A stretch of DNA of 53,040 nucleotides from Bradyrhizobium lablabi. GTDB taxonomy: Bacteria > Pseudomonadota > Alphaproteobacteria > Rhizobiales > Xanthobacteraceae. Shown here one piece after another: positions 25,478 to 34,586 of this stretch (position 1 is its first letter; the number at the start of each line of letters is the position of its first letter). Position numbers and translations under genes: made by a program. Under the pieces are notes generated by a model that did no database searches, was not told where the DNA came from, and saw only the letters and a list, made by a program, of their open reading frames with translations. The stretch lies in the NCBI RefSeq assembly GCF_001440475.1, contig NZ_LLYB01000127.1, positions 70,957 through 123,996 of the forward strand, read 5' to 3'.

Positions 25478-25996
25478 ATGACAACCGTCGTCAGAGATAT
25501 CTTTGTGTTTGTCACCGCGGCCATTTTCATCGCCGCGACTTTGCTGATTGCGAGCGCCGCCGGCGCGCACGAATATAAGGTCGGTGCGATCGACATCGGT
25601 CATCCCTGGTCCCGCCCGACGCCGAAGGATGCCAACATCGCGGGCGGCTATCTCACCATTACCAACAAGGGAAAGACGGCGGACCGCCTGATCGGCGGCA
25701 CGTCGCCGGTGGCAAGCCAGATCGAGGTGCACGAGGTGGTCGATGTCGACGGCATGGCGAAGACGCGCCCGGTCACCAACGGCATCGAGATCAAGCCCGG
25801 CAAGACCGTGGAGCTCAAGCCCGGCGCCTACCGCATCCTGCTGATGGGACTCAAGGAGCCATTCCAGGTCGGCCAGAAGGTGAAGGGCACGTTGATGTTC
25901 GAGAAGGCCGGGCCTGTCGACATCATCTACAACGTCGAGGAAAACGCCGGAGCCGCCGTCAGTGGCGTCAATGGTGTCTCGCACAAGCACCATTAG
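25478..25996 (+). CDS. PCu(A)C-family periplasmic protein, degenerate copper site
   Basis: A 172-residue exported protein with an uncleaved or cleaved N-terminal hydrophobic segment (about 8-30), then a cupredoxin-like PCu(A)C domain: VGAIDIGHPWSRPTPKDANIAGGYLTI, EVHEVVDVDGMAKTRPV, PGAYRILLMGLKEPFQVG. Family members carry Cu(I) to cytochrome oxidase via H, M, M and an H-x-M pair. Here H85 is kept, but the usual methionine positions read A94/T96 and the H-x-M pair reads R119-I-L121; M93 and M123 are near. The C-terminus adds a His-rich SHKHH. It may bind copper differently or not at all. GGAGTAGGA lies just before the ATG at 25478. Confidence 0.88.
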   Translation: MTTVVRDIFVFVTAAIFIAATLLIASAAGAHEYKVGAIDIGHPWSRPTPKDANIAGGYLTITNKGKTADRLIGGTSPVASQIEVHEVVDVDGMAKTRPVTNGIEIKPGKTVELKPGAYRILLMGLKEPFQVGQKVKGTLMFEKAGPVDIIYNVEENAGAAVSGVNGVSHKHH

Positions 25997-26174
25997 CGTG
26001 TCCGCGGCCGTGCCCGTGAGGATCGAACGGACGCTCGACAGGCTTCATTAATCGGCATCGCTGTGTCCGTCGCGTCGTGCCGCGCGACATCTGATGGAGG
26101 GAGATTCGAGCAAAGCCGTCGCTGCCAGCGACGGCGGACTTTCGAACTCGCTATTCGTTGGGGAATGCTAATCC

Positions 26175-26465
26175 GTGTCCAGTTCAAGCCAGGCGTCTTC
26201 ACACCAAGTATCGCTCGCTTCCTCCGGCAAGCCGCAGCCATTGCGGCAGGCACGGTCAGTTACCTTGCAGTCCGTCGCTGCTGTCTTCTCTGTATCGCTT
26301 CTCGGAATTGGGTTGGCCTACTGTGCCTGCACGTTGCTGATTCCCGCTGTCGCGCATGAGGGGAGCGCTGTCTCCGTTCTCTCGGCTGACGGTCGTTCGC
26401 AGGATGCCATCTGTTCAAGCAGCACGTCTTCGCCGCCGCTGCAGCAAGCTCGCACGGATGATTGA
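26175..26465 (+). CDS. possible small membrane protein
   Basis: Tentative 96-residue frame from a GTG at 26175, with TGGGGA upstream. It has a Ser-rich N-terminus, one strongly hydrophobic stretch (SVAAVFSVSLLGIGLAYCAC) and a Ser-rich C-terminal part. No family is recognised, and another frame (26063-26359) overlaps it, so this may not be a gene. The rest of 25997-26612 holds only a hairpin GCCGTCGCTG/CAGCGACGGC at 26115-26135. Confidence 0.3.
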   Translation: MSSSSQASSHQVSLASSGKPQPLRQARSVTLQSVAAVFSVSLLGIGLAYCACTLLIPAVAHEGSAVSVLSADGRSQDAICSSSTSSPPLQQARTDD

Positions 26466-26612
26466 TTTCCGGAGGCTATCTCGCGGCTGATCGCTGCGTG
26501 CCCGCCGTCAACAGTTCGGAAACCACGCGCACTCTCTCCCGGCCCCGCTAACCAATCGAAAATCGTTCTGCCGCAAGTTCGTCTCCGGGAAAAGGAATGG
26601 GGAGATTCGAAC

Positions 26613-26837
26613 ATGAACGGCCTGGCCATCATGGAAAACGTTCGCCGGTACCGCACCATCGCGTCGCTGTGCCGCCAAACCGCGGCCTACCGGCCGCGGC
26701 ATAGCTGTTCCCTGCTGGCGCAAGCCAGCGAGTGGGAACACCGCGCCGTCACCGAGCTTGAGGCTTACTATGAAGCTTTCTGCGATATGGCTGCCGGCAA
26801 CACGCCAGCCCGCGCTGTGAACTACGCCGTCAACTGA
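26613..26837 (+). CDS. small hypothetical protein
   Basis: A 74-residue cytosolic protein of unassigned function, with helical character throughout: RRYRTIASLCRQTAAYRP then SLLAQASEWEHRAVTELEAYYEAF. The layout resembles small conserved hypothetical proteins frequent in Bradyrhizobium. GGGGAGA lies before the ATG at 26613, which supports translation. No neighbours are close enough to be in its operon. Confidence 0.7.
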   Translation: MNGLAIMENVRRYRTIASLCRQTAAYRPRHSCSLLAQASEWEHRAVTELEAYYEAFCDMAAGNTPARAVNYAVN

Positions 26838-27448
26838 TGGCGGGCGCACCGGAAACGGATGCGTCTTGGGTTAACGAAATTTGGGCCGGCGTGGGTGAGA
26901 TCCGTCTACCTTCGCCGCTCCGGATGGTAACGATCGATCAACCTATCGACCGCGCTTCGCGCATTTGAGGCCCGCTCCCGGGCTGCACCCTAGAACTTCG
27001 CCTCGTCGACACCGGCCGCGCGGTCCTTGCCCGGTGAGCCCGACCAGCCGCGCCAATAGCCGATGATCTGCCGCATGACGTCGAGACCGAGGCACCCCGG
27101 CACCACCCGGGTCGCGAAAGGGACAGCCAAAAAGCCGATCGCCGATCGAGCAGAACAAAATTTACGAACTGATACACAATTGAAATTGCTTGTGATTTTT
27201 TTCACCCCAATGGTCCGACGGCCGCCGGCGCCGACTTCGGCCTCACGCTCGGCCGTAGGAAATTTCACCACGCCTCACGACAGCGTGCGCCTTTCGCTCT
27301 GCGATCGTAGTATTGTCGGCGGCAGTCGATGAAGGCTCGAGGCCGAGGATTTCGCGTACGCACTCGATCGCGGCATTCGAGGAGGCGGACTCCAGGCTCA
27401 AGCTGATGATCGTGGCTGCGGTCGGACGGCGTGGCAATGGAGGTCAAT
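26838..27448. other. intergenic region upstream of the glutamate dehydrogenase
   Basis: About 610 bases with several short overlapping frames on both strands (for example 26990-27271 and 27243-27437 on minus), none with a recognisable product and a good start. It presumably contains the promoter of the large dehydrogenase. Around 27160-27220 the sequence is visibly A+T-rich compared with its surroundings. Confidence 0.45.
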
Positions 27449-30400
27449 ATGGCTTGGCGTGACGACAAGGCCCGGGCAACTCTCATCCGCGATGCCGCAG
27501 GTAACGTTCAGCCGGGCAAGAGCCCCCGGGCCTTTGCCGAGCCGTTGTTCGGCTACACCAATACTGAGGACCTCGCCAATTACGATGCCGCCTCGCTTGC
27601 CTTCCTGGCGGAGCAAGCCTGGGAACACGTGCAGCGGCGCACGGCCGGCAGCGCCGATATCCGCATCGTCAATCCGACGATGCCGGACGGGCGCGAGATT
27701 TCCGTGCTCGAAATTCTCAACGACAACATGCCCTTCCTGTTCGATTCCACCATGGCGGAACTCACCGAGCAGGGCGTCGAAGTCACCCTCGTCGCTCACC
27801 CGATCATCGCCGTGGAGCGCGATGACCAGGGCAAGCTGCTGCGATTCTACGGCGAAACACTTCCCGAGGGAGCAAGGGGCACGCGCGAAAGCCTGATTCA
27901 TCTCCACATCACCCGCCTGGACGCCGATGCCGATCGCCAGAAGCTGATCGACGGCCTCACCAGGACACTGAACGACGTCCGCGCCTGCGTCACCGACTGG
28001 CGCGCCATGCGTGACCGCGTCGAGGAAGCGATCAAGACTTTCTCTTCCAATCCTCCGCCGCTGCCGATCGACGAACTCGCCGAAGCCAATCAGTTCCTGC
28101 AATGGCTCTGCGCGGACAATTTCACCTTCCTCGGCGTGCGCGAATATCGCTTCTCGCCCGACAGCGATGCGCCCGACGACATTACAACCGGCGAAGGCCT
28201 CGGCATCTTACGCGATCCCGACGTCAAGGTCCTGCGCCGCGGCAGCGAAATGGTGGTGATGACGCCGGAAATTCGCGACTTCATGCGCGAGCCGACCCTG
28301 CTGATCGTCATCAAGGCCAATGTCTCCAGCCGCGTCCATCGCCGCATCCGGATGGATTATATAGGCATCAAGCTCTATACGCCCGACGGCCGGCTCGAGG
28401 GCGAATTGCGCGTCGTCGGCCTGTTCACCTCAGGCGCCTATACCCGCTCGGTACGACAGATCCCTTATGTCCGCCACAAGGTTTCGGGGGTGCTCCAGCG
28501 CGCGGGCTTCGACCCGAGCGGCCATTCCGGCAAAGCGCTCATGCATATTCTCGAAGATTATCCGCGCGACGAACTGTTCCAGATCGACGTCGATACTCTC
28601 AACAATTTCGTCATAGAGGTCCTGATCCTCTACGAGCGCCCGCGCGTCCGGGCGCTGGCGCGGGTGGACAAGTTCGATCGCTTCGTCTCGGTCCTCACCT
28701 TCATTCCACGCGAGAAATACGACACCGAGGTCCGCACACGCGTCGGCGCCTTTCTGGCACAGACCTACAAGGGGACCTTGTCTGCCTCCTACGTATCATT
28801 TCCTGAAGGGGCGCTTGCGCGTGTCCACTACATCATCGGGCGCTATGAAGGCAAAACTCCCGTCGTCGAGCGCGCCACGCTCGAAGCCGGGATCAGTGCC
28901 ATTGCCGCGACCTGGGCCGACAGGCTGAAGGCTGCGCTCACTGCGTCGACCGATGGCATGCGGGCGCGCATGCTCACCAACCGATACGCCCAGGCCTTTA
29001 GCGGCGGCTATACCGAGGTTTTCGGCGCTGAGCAGGCGATCACCGATATCGCGACCGTCGAAAAGCTCACGCCAGCACGACCGGTGACAATTTCGGTTTA
29101 CCGCTTCGAGGGTGAGAACGATCCCAAGCGCTTCGGCCTGAAGGTGTTCTCGGACGCCGCACCGCTATCGCTGTCCTACCGCGTTCCGGTGATCGAAAAT
29201 CATGGCCTGCGCGTGGTCAATGAGCGCACCTATCAGATCGTGCCCGGTACCAGGCCGGCGCCGGTCTGGCTGCACGACATGACGATCGAGACCAGCGACA
29301 GCCAGCCAATCGAGATCAACCCGGAATTCAGCCATCGCCTGGAAGCCTCAATCATGGCGGTGGTCGCTGATCGTGCCGAATCCGACGGGTACAACGCCCT
29401 GATCCTGCGCACGGCCCTGGGCTGGCGGGAAGTCTCGGCGATCCGGGCGCTGTCGCGCTATTTGCACCAGATCCGCGCTCCCTTCACCCAGGACTATATG
29501 TGGGAGACCTTGCGCAAGAACGCCGCGATCACGGCCAGCCTCGTCGCGCTGTTCCAGACTCGCCTCGATCCGCGCCTCGCCTCGACGGATGTCGAGCGTT
29601 CGGCGCGCGAGACGGCCCTGCTTGCCGAGATCGAGGAGGAGCTCAAATCCGTCGCCTCGCTCGATGAAGACCGCATCCTGCGCCGTTTCACCAATCTGGT
29701 GCAGGCAACCATCCGCACCAATCTGTGGCAGATCGGCGAGAATGGACATCCGCGTCCGGTGATCTCCTTCAAGTTCGACGCGCGCCGGATCGACGACCTG
29801 CCGGCCCCGCGACCTCTCTACGAGATCTTCGTCTATTCACCTCGTGTCGAAGGTATTCACCTGCGCTTCGGCAAGGTTGCGCGCGGTGGCTTGCGCTGGT
29901 CCGACCGGCCGCAGGATTTCCGCACTGAGATACTGGGCCTCGTGAAGGCGCAGCAGGTCAAGAACGCCGTGATCGTGCCGGTCGGCGCCAAGGGCGGCTT
30001 CGTGCCCAAGCGCCTACCGCCGCCTTCCAATCGCGAAGCCTGGCTCGCGGAAGGCACCGAAGCCTATCGCATCTTCGTTCGCTCGCTGCTCGAACTCACC
30101 GACAATCTTGACGGCGACATCGTCGTGCCGCCCGAGTCCACCGTGCGCCATGACGGCGACGACCCCTACCTCGTCGTCGCCGCCGACAAGGGCACCGCCA
30201 CCTTCTCCGACGTCGCCAACACGATCTCGGTCGAGAAGAACCATTGGCTCGGCGATGCCTTCGCTTCCGGCGGCAGCCAGGGCTACGACCACAAGAAGAT
30301 GGGGATCACGGCGCGCGGTGCCTGGGAGGCGGTCAAGCGCCACTTCCGCGAACTCGGCACCGACATTCAGACCATGCCGTTCACCGCGGTCGGCGTGGGC

Positions 30401-32263
30401 GACATGTCCGGCGACGTTTTCGGCAATGGGATGCTGCTCTCGCCGGTGACAAAGCTTGTGGCGGCTTTCGATCATCGCGACATCTTCATCGATCCCTCGC
30501 CTGATCCGGCCGTCAGCTTCGCTGAGCGCAAGCGCCTGTTCGACCTGCCGCGATCGAGCTGGCAGGATTACGACAAGTCGCTGATCTCGGAAGGTGGCGG
30601 CGTGTTCTCGCGTCAGCTCAAGGCGATCCCGCTTGCTCCGGAAGTGCGCACCCTGCTCGATCTCGACAAGCCGCAAGCCACGCCTTTCGAGGTGATGACG
30701 GCGATCCTGAAGGCGCGCGCGGACCTCTTGTGGTTTGGCGGTATCGGCACCTATGTCCGCTCCGCCGGGGAAAGCGACGATCAGGTCGGCGACCGCGCCA
30801 ACGATACGATCCGTATCACGGGCGGCGACGTGCGTGCCCGCGTGATCGGCGAAGGCGCTAATCTCGGCGTCACCCAGCGAGGCCGCATTGAAGCGGCGCA
30901 GAAGGGCGTCAAGCTCAACACCGACGCCATCGACAATTCGGCCGGCGTGAATACGTCCGACGTCGAGGTCAATATCAAGGTCGCGCTGGCGCGCCTCGAG
31001 CGCGAGGGACGCCTCAGCCCCACTGAGCGCAACAGCCTGCTTGCCGCGATGACCGACGAGGTCGGCACGCTGGTGCTGCGTAATAATTATCTGCAGACGC
31101 TGGCGCTCTCGCTTGCCGAGCGCAAGGGCGTGGCCGAGACCGGCTTCCTCACCCGCCTGATGCAGTCGCTCGAGCAGCGCGACTTGCTCAGCCGCGCGGT
31201 GGAGTTCCTGCCCGACGATGCAGCACTCACCGAGCGCACACGGCGCGGCCAGTCCCTGACGCGGCCCGAGCTTGCCGTGGTGCTCGCCTACGCCAAATTG
31301 ACCCTCTACGATGACCTGCTCGTCACCAGCGTGCCCGATGATCCCTATCTTGCCCGCGAACTGTCCCAGTATTTTCCGCGCGAGGTTCAGGACAAATTCC
31401 CGACAGCGGTCGAATTCCATCGCCTGCGGCGGGAAATCATCGCAACTTGCCTCGCCAATGCGGTGATCAACCGTGGCGGCCCGGCCAGCGTGGTGCGCCT
31501 GATCGACGAGACGGATGCCGATATCCCGACCATCGTCATGGCCTATGTGGCGGTCGACGAATGCTACGGACTGAAGTGGCTCAATGACGCGATCGACGCA
31601 CTCGATACCTGTATTGACGGGCAGGTGCAGCTGTCGCTTTACGCTTCTGTGCAGGACCTCCTGCTCTCCCGCATGGTCTGGTTCGTACGCAATGTCGATT
31701 TCAAGGACGGGCTGGAGGCCGTCGTTGCGCGCTTCGGCCCGGCTATTCGCCAGATCGTTGCCGGGCTCGACACCACCCTGCCGCCGGACTTGCGGGCCGC
31801 ACGTGCCAAGCGTCGGCAGGACCTGACCGATGCCGGTGTCCCGACCGGCCTCGCCGGCGAGCTTGCCGATCTCGACGCCTTGGTCTCGGCGCCCGATATC
31901 GTGACGGTTGCGGAGCGCACCACGCGCGCCATCGGCGATGCGGCGGCGACCTTCTTCGCTGCTGAGGCCAACTTTCGTCTCGACCGCATTATCGCCGCCG
32001 CGCGCAGCGTGCCGGCAAACGATTATTTCGAACGTATGGCCATCGATCGCGCCGTCGAGCAGATCGCTGGCGCCGAAAGGAGATTGGCCGCGGATATGCT
32101 GGCGACCGAACAGTCCGGCCAGCAGGCCGTCGAGGCCTGGATCGAGGCTCACCCCGAATCGACGCGCATCCGCCGCTCGGTCGAGGAGATTGGTGCCAGC
32201 GGCCTGACGCTCGCCAAGCTGACGGTCGCGGCGAACCTGCTGGGGGATTTGGTCAAAGCCTGA
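27449..32263 (+). CDS. NAD-specific glutamate dehydrogenase, 180-kDa class
   Basis: Large NAD-dependent glutamate dehydrogenase (1604 aa), converting L-glutamate to 2-oxoglutarate, ammonium and NADH in the cytosol. The N-terminal half holds ACT-like regulatory domains (DNMPFLFDSTMAELTEQGVEV; VRQIPYVRHKVSGVLQRAGFDPSGHSG). The catalytic core begins near residue 780 and includes GLRWSDRPQDFRTEILGLVKAQQVKNAVIVPVGAKGGFV and GVGDMSGDVFGNGMLLS; the nucleotide-binding part is RVIGEGANLGVTQRGRIE. A helical C-terminal domain follows. Length is normal. Of three in-frame starts (27431, 27437, 27449) ATG 27449 is chosen because GGAGGT lies at 27439-27444. It stands alone in its operon. Confidence 0.97.
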   Translation: MAWRDDKARATLIRDAAGNVQPGKSPRAFAEPLFGYTNTEDLANYDAASLAFLAEQAWEHVQRRTAGSADIRIVNPTMPDGREISVLEILNDNMPFLFDSTMAELTEQGVEVTLVAHPIIAVERDDQGKLLRFYGETLPEGARGTRESLIHLHITRLDADADRQKLIDGLTRTLNDVRACVTDWRAMRDRVEEAIKTFSSNPPPLPIDELAEANQFLQWLCADNFTFLGVREYRFSPDSDAPDDITTGEGLGILRDPDVKVLRRGSEMVVMTPEIRDFMREPTLLIVIKANVSSRVHRRIRMDYIGIKLYTPDGRLEGELRVVGLFTSGAYTRSVRQIPYVRHKVSGVLQRAGFDPSGHSGKALMHILEDYPRDELFQIDVDTLNNFVIEVLILYERPRVRALARVDKFDRFVSVLTFIPREKYDTEVRTRVGAFLAQTYKGTLSASYVSFPEGALARVHYIIGRYEGKTPVVERATLEAGISAIAATWADRLKAALTASTDGMRARMLTNRYAQAFSGGYTEVFGAEQAITDIATVEKLTPARPVTISVYRFEGENDPKRFGLKVFSDAAPLSLSYRVPVIENHGLRVVNERTYQIVPGTRPAPVWLHDMTIETSDSQPIEINPEFSHRLEASIMAVVADRAESDGYNALILRTALGWREVSAIRALSRYLHQIRAPFTQDYMWETLRKNAAITASLVALFQTRLDPRLASTDVERSARETALLAEIEEELKSVASLDEDRILRRFTNLVQATIRTNLWQIGENGHPRPVISFKFDARRIDDLPAPRPLYEIFVYSPRVEGIHLRFGKVARGGLRWSDRPQDFRTEILGLVKAQQVKNAVIVPVGAKGGFVPKRLPPPSNREAWLAEGTEAYRIFVRSLLELTDNLDGDIVVPPESTVRHDGDDPYLVVAADKGTATFSDVANTISVEKNHWLGDAFASGGSQGYDHKKMGITARGAWEAVKRHFRELGTDIQTMPFTAVGVGDMSGDVFGNGMLLSPVTKLVAAFDHRDIFIDPSPDPAVSFAERKRLFDLPRSSWQDYDKSLISEGGGVFSRQLKAIPLAPEVRTLLDLDKPQATPFEVMTAILKARADLLWFGGIGTYVRSAGESDDQVGDRANDTIRITGGDVRARVIGEGANLGVTQRGRIEAAQKGVKLNTDAIDNSAGVNTSDVEVNIKVALARLEREGRLSPTERNSLLAAMTDEVGTLVLRNNYLQTLALSLAERKGVAETGFLTRLMQSLEQRDLLSRAVEFLPDDAALTERTRRGQSLTRPELAVVLAYAKLTLYDDLLVTSVPDDPYLARELSQYFPREVQDKFPTAVEFHRLRREIIATCLANAVINRGGPASVVRLIDETDADIPTIVMAYVAVDECYGLKWLNDAIDALDTCIDGQVQLSLYASVQDLLLSRMVWFVRNVDFKDGLEAVVARFGPAIRQIVAGLDTTLPPDLRAARAKRRQDLTDAGVPTGLAGELADLDALVSAPDIVTVAERTTRAIGDAAATFFAAEANFRLDRIIAAARSVPANDYFERMAIDRAVEQIAGAERRLAADMLATEQSGQQAVEAWIEAHPESTRIRRSVEEIGASGLTLAKLTVAANLLGDLVKA

Positions 32264-32337
32264 GGGCGTGCGAGGCAGCGATGTGAAGCTCTGGAGTGCA
32301 ATGGCAGCGGCAGCTTGCCGGCGAACGGAGGAATCCA

Positions 32338-32658
32338 ATGATCCACGCGACTTGCCATACCGCGGATAATGTCCGCTGCATCGAGTTCGATGCCACACCC
32401 TGGTTCAGCGAGGCTGACGCTCCAAGCATTATCGATTTGGCCCGACGAGGATGGGCCAGCACGGCGATTGCAGATTCGCTCGAGCGCCGACGAGGCTACG
32501 AACCCTTGCATGACCTCGTGGAGTATGCGGCAAAGCGACTGAAACCGGAATCCCTGGAGGACCCGACCTGGGAAACCTTCGAGTGCGTCGTCGACGGACC
32601 CGAGGCCGTGGCCTGGCTCGAGAAAAACCGCCCCGAAATTGTGGCAAGGATCGCGTAA
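32338..32658 (+). CDS. small hypothetical protein
   Basis: A 106-residue cytosolic protein of unrecognised family. It carries ARRGWASTAIADSLERRRGYEPLHDLVEYAAKRL, a helical segment, and an acidic C-terminal part (WETFECVVDGPEAVAWLEKNRPEIVARIA). GGAGGA lies eight bases before the ATG at 32338. It follows the glutamate dehydrogenase by 74 bases on the same strand. No function is proposed. Confidence 0.7.
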   Translation: MIHATCHTADNVRCIEFDATPWFSEADAPSIIDLARRGWASTAIADSLERRRGYEPLHDLVEYAAKRLKPESLEDPTWETFECVVDGPEAVAWLEKNRPEIVARIA

Positions 32659-33114
32659 GCCAGGGTTCGCGCTCAACTGGCTCATGCCCCTACGGCGCTA
32701 CTCGCAGGCTGGCTCGGTGCGATCGTGTTAGCGCTGGCGCTGCTCGCGTGGGCGATCTCTACCATGACCCGGGCCGGCTCGAACGTGCCCACCAACCTGC
32801 CAACCACGACTATCGTGGATACCGATCCCTACCGCTTCACGCGCAATCCCATCTATCTCGGCATGGTGCTGGGGCTCATCGGCCTGGCCGGCTCTGTGCA
32901 GAACGTGGCATTGGTTCAGCTGGGCATAGTCGCACACGAAGACAACCGGCAGTGGAAAGCCAAACTTGACCACAAGGCAATTACCGTCACGGAACTATGC
33001 GATCTGTGTCTCAACCTCTATTGTTTCTTCGTGCGGGGTCGCCACCCCTTCAGGTTGCTGCAGTTCGGCCTCAACGTCGGACCAAGGCGTTGCGGATTCC
33101 TGCAGCCCCGATAG
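32659..33114 (+). pseudogene. remnant of an isoprenylcysteine-methyltransferase-like membrane protein
   Basis: The frame contains the core motif of the ICMT/PEMT-like membrane methyltransferase family, DPYRFTRNPIYLGMVLGLIGLAG, preceded by one hydrophobic helix (about LAGWLGAIVLALALLAWAIS). No ATG start is in frame; an upstream stop (32656-32658) belongs to the previous gene, and only a GTG at 32725 is available. After the motif the frame loses family character (VALVQLGIVAHEDNRQW...) and lacks the usual E-E-x-L-x-x-x-F/G-x-x-Y-x-x-Y ending. Both ends therefore seem lost, leaving about 200 recognisable bases (32700-32910). Confidence 0.6.
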
Positions 33115-33163
33115 GTGCGGCCTGATTCACTCGTAAAGGGCCCCGCACCCGAGGAGAAGAAAA

Positions 33164-34576
33164 TTGAACCATCCCGCACTGCCTCGCTTCCCCGCTCGCC
33201 TGCTCAGTCTGACCGCGCTCGCATTCATGGTGGCCTCAGGCCCGGCGCACGCGCATGTGAAATGGTTTGCGCCCTATATCGTCGGCGCGCCGCCACAGCC
33301 GATCGGGGCCACTCTCACCAATCTCTGGTTCTGGACCGGCATTGCGCTGGTGCTGGTGTTTTTCCTCGTCACACGAGCGATCGAGGAGTCGAGTGCGGGT
33401 GAAACGATCCTGCGCGGCATGGACCGGATCACCGAAACGCTCTGGAAGCGCCTCGATGAGTTCGTGCGCGTGGTCATCGCCGCCTTCTTCGTGGCGATCT
33501 TCGCGGTCGGTGGCGTCTACCTGACGCCCGATCTGAAGACACCCGCCGAATGGGTGTCTTGGGCGCAGCTCCTGATCGCCGGGCTGATCTTCTCTCGCAA
33601 GACGCAGCCGCTTGCGGCTCTCGGCATCATCGGCCTGTGGCTACTGGCGCTGCGCGACTACGATGTCTTCCATCTGCTTGATTATCTCGCGCTCGGCGTC
33701 GGCGTCGCCGCCTATCTGGTGCTGGAGGCGTCGTCCAATCCGGAATGGCGCAAGCATCGCTTCGAGGTGCTGCGCTGGGGCGTGGCCATCGCGCTGATGT
33801 GGTCGAGCCTCGAAAAATTCGCCTATCCAGACTGGTTCTACCCGCTCGTGGAGGAAAAGCCCTTCCTGACCTTCGGCATGCCGCGCGACGTCTTCATTCC
33901 AATGGCCGGCGTCGCCGAGTTCACGATGGGATTCGGCCTGATCTGGACGCCGCTGGTCCGCCGGCTGTCGGCCATTGCGCTCTTCGTCATCTTCAACGCA
34001 GCCGTCTATCCGTTCGGCCGCACCGACCTGATCGGCCACGCGCTCATCATGGCGATCATCGTCGCCATCGCCGCCGATCACACCCGGGAGGTGCATTTCC
34101 TGCCCGCCGTCAAGCGCAGGCTGGCCGGCGTCCCGGCAGGACTTGCGACAGCGCTCGTCATCTTCGTAACCGGGTATTGGGGACTGCACATCGCGATTTA
34201 CGGCATCGAAGGAAACACGGCGACGGCGTCCGGCGAGCGGCTGACGCACACGCCGAACCCCGAGCATCCGCACGGCATGCACGGCGCCACCGCGACCGCG
34301 GCAGCAGCGGCGACGGCCGAGGAGGCCTATCGGGCCGCAATGGACCGTATGCACGGCCCCATGATGCAGGGCATCGCCAATGTCGATCCCGACCAGGCCT
34401 TTGTGCTCGGCATGATCCCGCACCATCAAGGCGCGGTCGATATGGCCGAGATCGTCCTGAAATTCGGCAAGGATGCCCGCAACCAGCACCTTGCTCGCGA
34501 GATCATCAACGCCCAGAAGCGAGAGATCGGTGAGATGCGCGAATGGCTCAAGCAGAAGAACATCCCGCAACCGTGA
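33164..34576 (+). CDS. multi-span membrane protein with C-terminal DUF305 domain
   Basis: A 470-residue fusion. After a signal-like N-terminus (to about AHA-H), there are about nine hydrophobic helices (TNLWFWTGIALVLVFFLV ... AGLATALVIFVTGYWGLHIAI). A linker rich in His, Pro and Ala leads to a DUF305 domain (about 380-468) with the hallmark MIPHHQGAVDMAE near residue 416, plus Met/His-rich MDRMHGPMMQG. DUF305 proteins are ferritin-like helical bundles, often near copper or silver resistance genes. TTG start at 33164 with GAGGAGAAG just upstream. The neighbour downstream begins 11 bases after the stop, so they share an operon. Confidence 0.85.
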   Translation: MNHPALPRFPARLLSLTALAFMVASGPAHAHVKWFAPYIVGAPPQPIGATLTNLWFWTGIALVLVFFLVTRAIEESSAGETILRGMDRITETLWKRLDEFVRVVIAAFFVAIFAVGGVYLTPDLKTPAEWVSWAQLLIAGLIFSRKTQPLAALGIIGLWLLALRDYDVFHLLDYLALGVGVAAYLVLEASSNPEWRKHRFEVLRWGVAIALMWSSLEKFAYPDWFYPLVEEKPFLTFGMPRDVFIPMAGVAEFTMGFGLIWTPLVRRLSAIALFVIFNAAVYPFGRTDLIGHALIMAIIVAIAADHTREVHFLPAVKRRLAGVPAGLATALVIFVTGYWGLHIAIYGIEGNTATASGERLTHTPNPEHPHGMHGATATAAAAATAEEAYRAAMDRMHGPMMQGIANVDPDQAFVLGMIPHHQGAVDMAEIVLKFGKDARNQHLAREIINAQKREIGEMREWLKQKNIPQP

Positions 34577-34586
34577 GGGAACGGCG

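Noticed and set aside
27243..27437. Possible 64-residue gene on the minus strand before the dehydrogenase
   Set aside because: No convincing ribosome-binding site or family signal; overlapping frames of similar length exist.
30014..32398. 794-codon frame on the minus strand
   Set aside because: Antisense to the catalytic and C-terminal half of the NAD-glutamate dehydrogenase, whose family match is unambiguous.
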